From contig BFEA01000402.1 of assembly GCA_003427395.1 (NCBI GenBank), positions 926,734-970,346 of the forward strand: a stretch of 43,613 nucleotides of DNA, given 5' to 3'. A program made the position numbers and the translations under genes. The notes below the pieces were generated by a model. That model made no database searches and was not told where the DNA came from. It saw only the letters and a program-made list of their open reading frames with translations. This document shows, in pieces, positions 38,962-43,613 of this stretch. Positions within the stretch are counted from its first letter, which is position 1. Each line of letters starts with the position of its first letter. Source of the stretch: Chara braunii. Lineage: Eukaryota > Streptophyta > Charophyceae > Charales > Characeae.

Positions 38962-40235
38962 CCTTTGTTTAATAATCCCTATATTCTGACTGCTACTGGA
39001 TTGCCGTTTGCATGCTTTGGACCTGGGCAATTTGGAAATGCATGGATGGGTAGAGGAATAGGTACCCTTTCGGACCTTTGGGATGTTGACTCTACTGATT
39101 GGAAAACAATTGATTTGTTGGCACCGAGATTGATTGGTCTGTGGCGTCAACAACAACAGATCCAACACTTACAAGATGCAGTGCCACAAGCCTAGTTACA
39201 CATCCTGCGAAGGGGTTTGGAAGTGGCTGATGGCATGTGGTACAAATATAATGGTCAAGTTATGCCACAATATGTTTGGAGGAAGGAGACTTACTCCGAA
39301 GTGACAGACATTCCCAATTCGTTTTGGGAAGTCCAAGGCGATGCCTTTTCATTGGGAGAAGCGTTGAAGTATGCAGAATATGTAATACCTTTTCCTCCTC
39401 CTGAACAGTTTCAGCCTGTATGTGTCATTGAACAAGAGCATAGCTATCGACCTTTTTGTTTACAGACTTCATCCTTCCATCTGCCGGTGGATACCAGAGA
39501 CTGGGCATGGCAGCACCCCCAGCATCCTGATAAACTGGTTTACCTATATGATTATACTACAAAATTGGGTTATCAAATGGCACGGCCACGAGTCGATGTG
39601 AATTGGGTGGTGGCTCAGAGGTGGATGGCTACGGGATGGATAGCAGATTCTTTGCCAATGCTATATCAAGCGTTTCCAGTTTTCTGGAAGCAGCTTATGG
39701 ATTTGACCAACAGCAAACATGCTAGTCTTCTGTGGTTGACGATGCATTTGGCTCTGCCAGTGGATACTTGGTGTTCACGCAGGACTGTGAAAGCTGGCCC
39801 CCTGTGTACGATATGTCCAGGAACTCGCATGGAAGATGTACAGTGTGACCTTACTCAATCTTTTTGGGACTGGTGACGCCATTCTAATGTCCCGGTCCCG
39901 GACGTACAGGCTCGATGGGACGACCAATTTGTACTTATGGGGACAGCTTCTAGACGACAGCAGCCCTCGCCCTGCCGCTCCCATGCTGAAGAAACACTTC
40001 GTGGTGCTATTCTTACGACCCTCTGGAGTCTTCGTAACTCAGCAGTGCGCAGGGGCGGCGGTTAAATGCAATATCAAACTGGCAATATCAGCAGACTGGG
40101 AACTTAGAGTGCAGAAGAAAGGTTGTACGACTAAGGCGGTGAAATGGTTCTGTACTAGATGGCGAGCTTTCAATGGCCTGCGTATGGTTGCCTTGCATGA
40201 AGGAGCTTCACCCATCTTGTTTTTTTCTGACTTCT
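38962..40235 (+). pseudogene. LINE D ORF2 C-terminal region, degenerate zf-RVT
   Basis: It starts FNNPYILTATGLPFACFG and GTLSDLWDVDSTDWKTID, with a stop at 39193-39195. Then it is open to 39876: LHILRRGLEVADGMW, YRPFCLQTSSFHLPVDTRDW, LYDYTTKLGYQMARP, HASLLWLTMHLALPVDTWC and the zinc-site remnant CTICPGTRMEDVQCDLTQ, where the expected His is not in place. A tail with TLRGAILTTLWSLRNSAV continues in another frame to about 40060, followed by stops. This matches the domain order of LINEs A, B and C, at low similarity. Confidence 0.78.
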
Positions 40236-40253
40236 TTTTATGACACCTTGAAC

Positions 40254-40331
40254 TTTTTTTTTTTTTTTTTTTTTGAAGCTCCAATCTATTTGTGGGGAGC
40301 AGCACGTGCTGGGAACCGGGCCCAACGTCCC
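40254..40331 (-). repeat. Antisense palindromic module with poly(A)
   Basis: A 21-nt T run (40254-40274) is followed by CTCCAATCTATTTGTGGGGA, CAGCACGTGCTG and CCGGGCCCAACGTCCC. It is nearly identical to the copy at 34551-34636. It lies where the LINE D 3' end would be, and nothing of LINE D is recognisable beyond it. Confidence 0.78.
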
Positions 40332-40539
40332 TTATAATTGGAATACATTAATGATTGATGAAAATTTGGGATGATTCAGGAACACTTCCAGATGATTGAG
40401 ATAACAAGCCGGAGATCGATGCTGACTACTCAGAATGCTTATCTACTCAGAACTCACATACTACCCTAACCCTAATCTTAGGTATTCAAACCAACCAGCC
40501 AATCTCTACCTAGCCAATACAGTGAACCAACCAAGCCTC
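40332..40539. other. No gene recognised
   Basis: Plain A/T-leaning sequence with CTACTCAGAA repeated near 40423 and 40442. No coding signal. Confidence 0.35.
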
Positions 40540-40760
40540 TACCTGGTCTCACACCGCAATCCAGCTAGGTTACAGGGCAGTGCCACCCACCCCAACGCCG
40601 ACCCTCGTCGACCAGATTGTAGCGTTTGGCCGAGTATTATGATTGCCTTCCACCCTCAGCAATCCCCAGATCTCTATCCAAGGCCTCAAGCTTCTATGAA
40701 GGTTACAGGGCGATGCCCCAGCACCGGCCAGCGTCGTTCTGGCTACTACTCAACCTAGGC
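40540..40760 (+). repeat. Dimeric GGTTACAGGG repeat copy
   Basis: GGTTACAGGG occurs at 40568 and 40701, 133 bp apart, with CCAGATCTCTATCCAAGGCC before the second and CACCGGCCAGCGTCGTTCTGG after it. This is the same half-unit order and spacing as at 13678/13808. Confidence 0.7.
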
Positions 40761-40856
40761 AAGAACACAATAAAAGCTCATTTAGGGAATCAACTATATT
40801 AGAATGTCACCTAAGAATTCGGATCTGATAATGGTGGGATCCAGAGCAGACAACCA

Positions 40857-41560
40857 ATCTGATGACGATGGTGATGATGTTGATGTGATGATGATGATGA
40901 TGATGATGATGATAGATGAATGCTGCTTCGTCTTCCTCTTTCCTCCTCCTTTCTTCCCCCTATTTTCTCCCCTCTTCCCTTCTCGCTGCCTCCGCTGAGT
41001 AGAACTATCTGATAATAGTCAGTACCAATCAGCCTCAACAAGAAAGAAACCCTCCACTGCCACTAGTCCCTCGAGGCAACCAGTTCCCCCTAAAGGTATA
41101 CCTCCAGCCAACACCTGCACAATCTGCCACCGCCAGGAGATGATGCGACCCCGTCATCCTTCGCCGCCCCAGACTAGCGCAGTCCCCCTAATCTGCCCTT
41201 AACCCCTACAAGGCGAGCACCTCCCTCCTTGTGCTGCCTCTGCGGAGAAGAGCGCTCCCCACTCAACCTCCTACCTTTTGAAACCATAACTTACCTAGGA
41301 AGAGCACAACAACACCCTTGATGAAAAAGACGAGGATAATGATTAACAAGACTGATGATGACAAGATAATGATAATGATGATGCCTCCCCTGTCCACTCC
41401 ACCTCTTTTCACCTCTTTCCCACCTAACTCACCTCCTCTCCCCTTACTGCCTCCGCTGGTTAGAATCCCTCTGATGACGGGCATTTCCCATCAGCCCCAG
41501 CAAGAGAAGATCCTCCCTCTACCCTACTACCTAATATGGAGCAAACATGAACTTTAGAAC
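40857..41560 (+). repeat. GAT microsatellite and a 461-bp-spaced duplication
   Basis: 40860-40916 is GAT/ATG-rich, with a run of about nine ATG units. The block with CTGCCTCCGCTG at 40986 recurs at 41447, and the surrounding pyrimidine-rich and CAGCCYCARCAAGA sequence is similar in both. The second copy has a reduced ATGATA stretch (41335-41390) where the first has the microsatellite. I see no convincing gene here. Confidence 0.6.
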
Positions 41561-41599
41561 TTGTGTACATATTTGTTAGTGGGTAGGGTGGGAAGAAGT

Positions 41600-41766
41600 G
41601 TATGAAGAAGAATACGGATAGTTCACATCAGTGGATACACGATAATATAGGAGAGGGTTGTATTTTACCACAGTAATAACTGTATGAATAAGTATAAAGA
41701 GAGTTCACATCAGTGGATACACAATAAGTTAGGCGAGGGGCTGTATTTTACCACAGTATATTGAAG
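41600..41766 (+). repeat. Tandem duplication, 82-bp period
   Basis: AGTTCACATCAGTGGATACAC at 41620-41640 recurs at 41702-41722, and TGTATTTTACCACAGTA follows in both copies. No coding signal is visible. Confidence 0.75.
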
Positions 41767-41997
41767 GCTGCTTTGAGCAGTTCACTTGTGTTGTGTCCGG
41801 ATATGTAGATAGGATAGGGTTGCTATTATAGGACGATGTGGTACGGGGAGGACCGGGGTCTCACTGGTTGGAGGACTGTGGTTGGGGATGGGACCGGCCG
41901 GGAGTGCCTCTCTCAGCCCCGTTCGATTGCAGCATTCATGCGAGGGACGCCGGGCCCACTTCCTGGTCTTAATGAAAGTTTGTTTTTTGTTTAAAAC
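41767..41997. other. Module remnant, no gene
   Basis: GAGGGACGCCGGGCCCACTTCC at about 41942-41963 is a truncated copy of the palindromic module start. No other feature is recognised. Confidence 0.45.
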
Positions 41998-42120
41998 TAG
42001 GCTACCAGAGTGGCCCAGGGTTACTTGCCTGGCCGGGCCAAAAAAATAAAAAAATAATAAAAACAATTTTTTTTTTCAAGTTTATTTTTTATTCTAAATT
42101 TGGTGAAGAATTTCTTTTTC
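41998..42120. repeat. Partial copy of the MITE at 17208-17502
   Basis: CTAGGCTACCAGAGTGGCCC is followed by CTTGCCTGGCCGGGCCAAAA, an AATAA-rich stretch and AATTTGGTGAAGAATTTC. The order of blocks is the same as at 17208-17330. The right inverted repeat is absent; a T run and the antisense module follow instead. Confidence 0.7.
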
Positions 42121-42149
42121 TTTTTTTTTTTCTTTGTTTTTTTTTCCAC

Positions 42150-42323
42150 AAAACATCCACGAAGGCAGCTTGAGGCGCTGGTAGGAGCAGACACCTCAAG
42201 CTGGTCCGGGGGAGGCTCCATCTATTGGTGGTGAGCAGCACCTGCTGGGAAGCGGGCCCTTTTTTTAAGGCTCCAGTCTATTCGTGGGGAGCAGCACGTG
42301 CTGGGAACCGGGCCCAGCGTCCC
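42150..42323 (-). repeat. Two antisense palindromic modules in a row
   Basis: 42150-42256 reads antisense as the long module version found at 5103-5240, with GGAGGCTCCATCTATTGGTG and CACCTGCTGGGAAGCGGGCCC. 42261-42323 is a second copy, preceded by a 7-nt T run, with CAGCACGTGCTG and GGGCCCAGCGTCCC. The first copy lacks its last bases where the second begins, as if one had retroposed into or next to the other. Confidence 0.72.
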
Positions 42324-42649
42324 ATATGAACATACATCAGTTTGTAACACCGGGGCCATTACCCGGCTTCAGCTGAGAAAAACCTGAGAATAGAATGCTT
42401 CAAGCACTTACGAAATCAGAAACGTTCGAAAATTCTAATGCTGATGATATTAATGATTGTAACCAGTGATGATGACAAAAGAATTTAGCTACTCATGCCG
42501 AGGCAGCCATACTGGACTCCTAATCCTGAACAACTCCAAGCCCTCCCTTACCAGGATATTGCAACTCAGGAACAAGACAAACCTATCCCCCCACTGCCAT
42601 AGCTGATCTCTCCTTACTACCCAGACTAACCCCACCCCATAAGTTGTCA
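42324..42649. other. No gene recognised
   Basis: No open frame or motif is convincing on either strand. Confidence 0.35.
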
Positions 42650-42800
42650 AGGTAGCCCCCCCTGGTTCACCATTGGCTTGCTTTCCTCCCTCAGCAAACC
42701 CCAGATCTCTCTACAAGGCCTCCCACCCCTGCCAATTGCAGGTTACAGGGCTACGCCCCAGCTCCGGCCAGCGTTGTTCTGGCATCGGCAATCCAGAAGC
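42650..42800 (+). repeat. Half copy of the GGTTACAGGG repeat
   Basis: CCAGATCTCTCTACAAGGCC is followed by GGTTACAGGG at 42741 and CTCCGGCCAGCGTTGTTCTGG. Only the second half-unit is recognisable. Confidence 0.65.
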
Positions 42801-43613
42801 ACAGAACAAAGCAACTTCAGCAGTTATCAGTCTAGGTCCGACAATCCCTGAATTGCTATATCCTAAATAAAGAAGAAGACCAGGTGCTGCCAAGATTGTA
42901 AAGCAGCGGATGGCTGGTTTTGAAGTATTGAACTGTATCGAAATTATCAGATCTTTTTTGACGCATTGAGTTTATTAGATCATGAAAAGGGTACGCTTCC
43001 ATTGGTCACAGCTCAAACCAATCCATACCCACTGTACCCTGTCTCATGCTGTCTCCACCGAGGAAAATCCCTCGGCCTCAACATAGAACAGATCCCTCTG
43101 GGACCCAATTTACAGAATTTACAGAATTTACAGAATTTCAGAAGAGTCATAGGGATTTCAAACATGTGTAGTGTGTGCTGTAGTGTGTGCCATGTTTCTC
43201 TGCAGGTATATAGTACAGATGTGTCTATATCTGTCTGAGCTTGTATTAACAGCCTTAGTGTTGTTATTCTGAGTCCCAGCATTTTAGCAGTATCTGTCTA
43301 ATTTGTGCTCTGTGTTGTGTGTGAAGTGTATGTTTGTAAAAATGTAGTACGATGCTTGTCCATACCTATGTGCGATTGCCGTTAGGCGGTGACGGCAACA
43401 TTGTTGTGGTGATCCTAGTACTTTATCAAATCCTAAGTACTGTTACATGAGGTGTGTATGCTGCTAACTAAATAGTTCAATGCAATGCAATGCAGTTGGT
43501 GCAGACTGTCTGGTTCTTGCTGCATTTGACCGGGTTGTTCTGGGGACTAATACTGAGCAGTTGTCGGAAACACTGTAGGACATCCAATTCCAGATGTTCG
43601 AGCACTTCCTCCT
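42801..43613. other. No gene recognised; minor simple repeats
   Basis: ACAGAATTT is repeated three times near 43112-43139, TAGTGTGTGC twice near 43168-43185, and CAATG three times near 43478. No coding frame, inverted-repeat end or known repeat family is visible up to the window edge. Confidence 0.4.

Larger units (their letters stand above)
16635..40250 (+). mobile_element. LINE D, L1-like retrotransposon fragmented by many insertions
   Basis: Pieces of one ORF2 occur in order: EEP (17503-18051), linker and RT entry (32481-33238), RT fingers (34158-34797), RT palm with FVDD (37572-38510) and the C-terminal region (38962-40235). Removing LINE B, LINE E and the small element at 38511-38961 rejoins these pieces in frame, as checked from insertion lengths and codon positions. 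LINE D is thus the oldest layer of the right half. It is a different lineage from A, B and C, with the GGD-N, FVDD and CTIC motif versions. Its 3' end is unclear, because an antisense module with a T run starts at 40254. Confidence 0.75.

Noticed and set aside
13621-41447. The same 461-bp period in the repeats at 13621/14082 and 40986/41447
   Set aside because: The repeated sequences themselves are not similar by eye, so the equal spacing is treated as chance.

Overview
The window is a piece of a large, repeat-rich eukaryotic nuclear genome and is built almost entirely of transposable elements. Non-LTR retrotransposons of L1 type dominate: an apurinic-like endonuclease (EEP), a reverse transcriptase (RT), and a C-terminal zinc-binding zf-RVT domain, ending in poly(A). 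Several hAT-type DNA transposons and small terminal-inverted-repeat elements are also present. L1-type elements with a zf-RVT tail and BED/DUF659 hAT transposases are typical of streptophytes. The repeat load and mate-pair assembly style would fit a charophyte such as Chara, but the species is an inference. I see no intact host gene, tRNA, rRNA or CRISPR array.

Left part (1-12437): LINE A, with a glutamine-rich ORF1 (185-2534) and an ORF2 (about 2836-8490). ORF2 is split by a 1.2-kb hAT-like element (4558-5784) with a perfect 8-bp target duplication. The 3' UTR of LINE A is split by a second hAT-like element (9136-12133, perfect 8-bp duplication), which itself carries a 5'-truncated LINE C with a long uninterrupted ORF (9511-11190). 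LINE A ends in a poly(A) run at 12377-12437.

Middle (12438-16634): dispersed and tandem repeats, then a 1777-bp block (14820-16596) identical to 31456-33232. The block lies between a single N and a Nextera mate-pair junction adapter (16597-16634), so it is almost certainly an assembly artefact. A second adapter sits at 4654-4691.

Right part (about 16635-40250): LINE D, cut apart by many later insertions. The largest is LINE B (18052-32480), which landed between the endonuclease and linker regions of LINE D and was itself split in its RT by a 7.3-kb hAT transposon (22315-29600) with a decayed transposase on the minus strand. LINE D also carries an antisense LINE E fragment (33239-34157, 10-bp target duplication), two small inverted-repeat elements (17208-17502 and 38511-38961), a short palindromic poly(A) module, and a 2.8-kb insertion of unknown type (34798-37571). 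Removing each dated insertion rejoins the interrupted reading frame, which gives an insertion order.

The last 3.3 kb (40332-43613) holds dispersed repeat copies and simple repeats and no recognisable gene. Every LINE and the transposase carry stops or frameshifts, except the 559-codon ORF at 9511-11190. The most interesting signals are a shared, unnamed C-terminal domain in the ORF1 proteins of LINEs A and B, a tiny poly(A)-tailed palindromic module present about fifteen times, a transposase followed by a very long low-complexity tail, and a 92-nt near-perfect hairpin.
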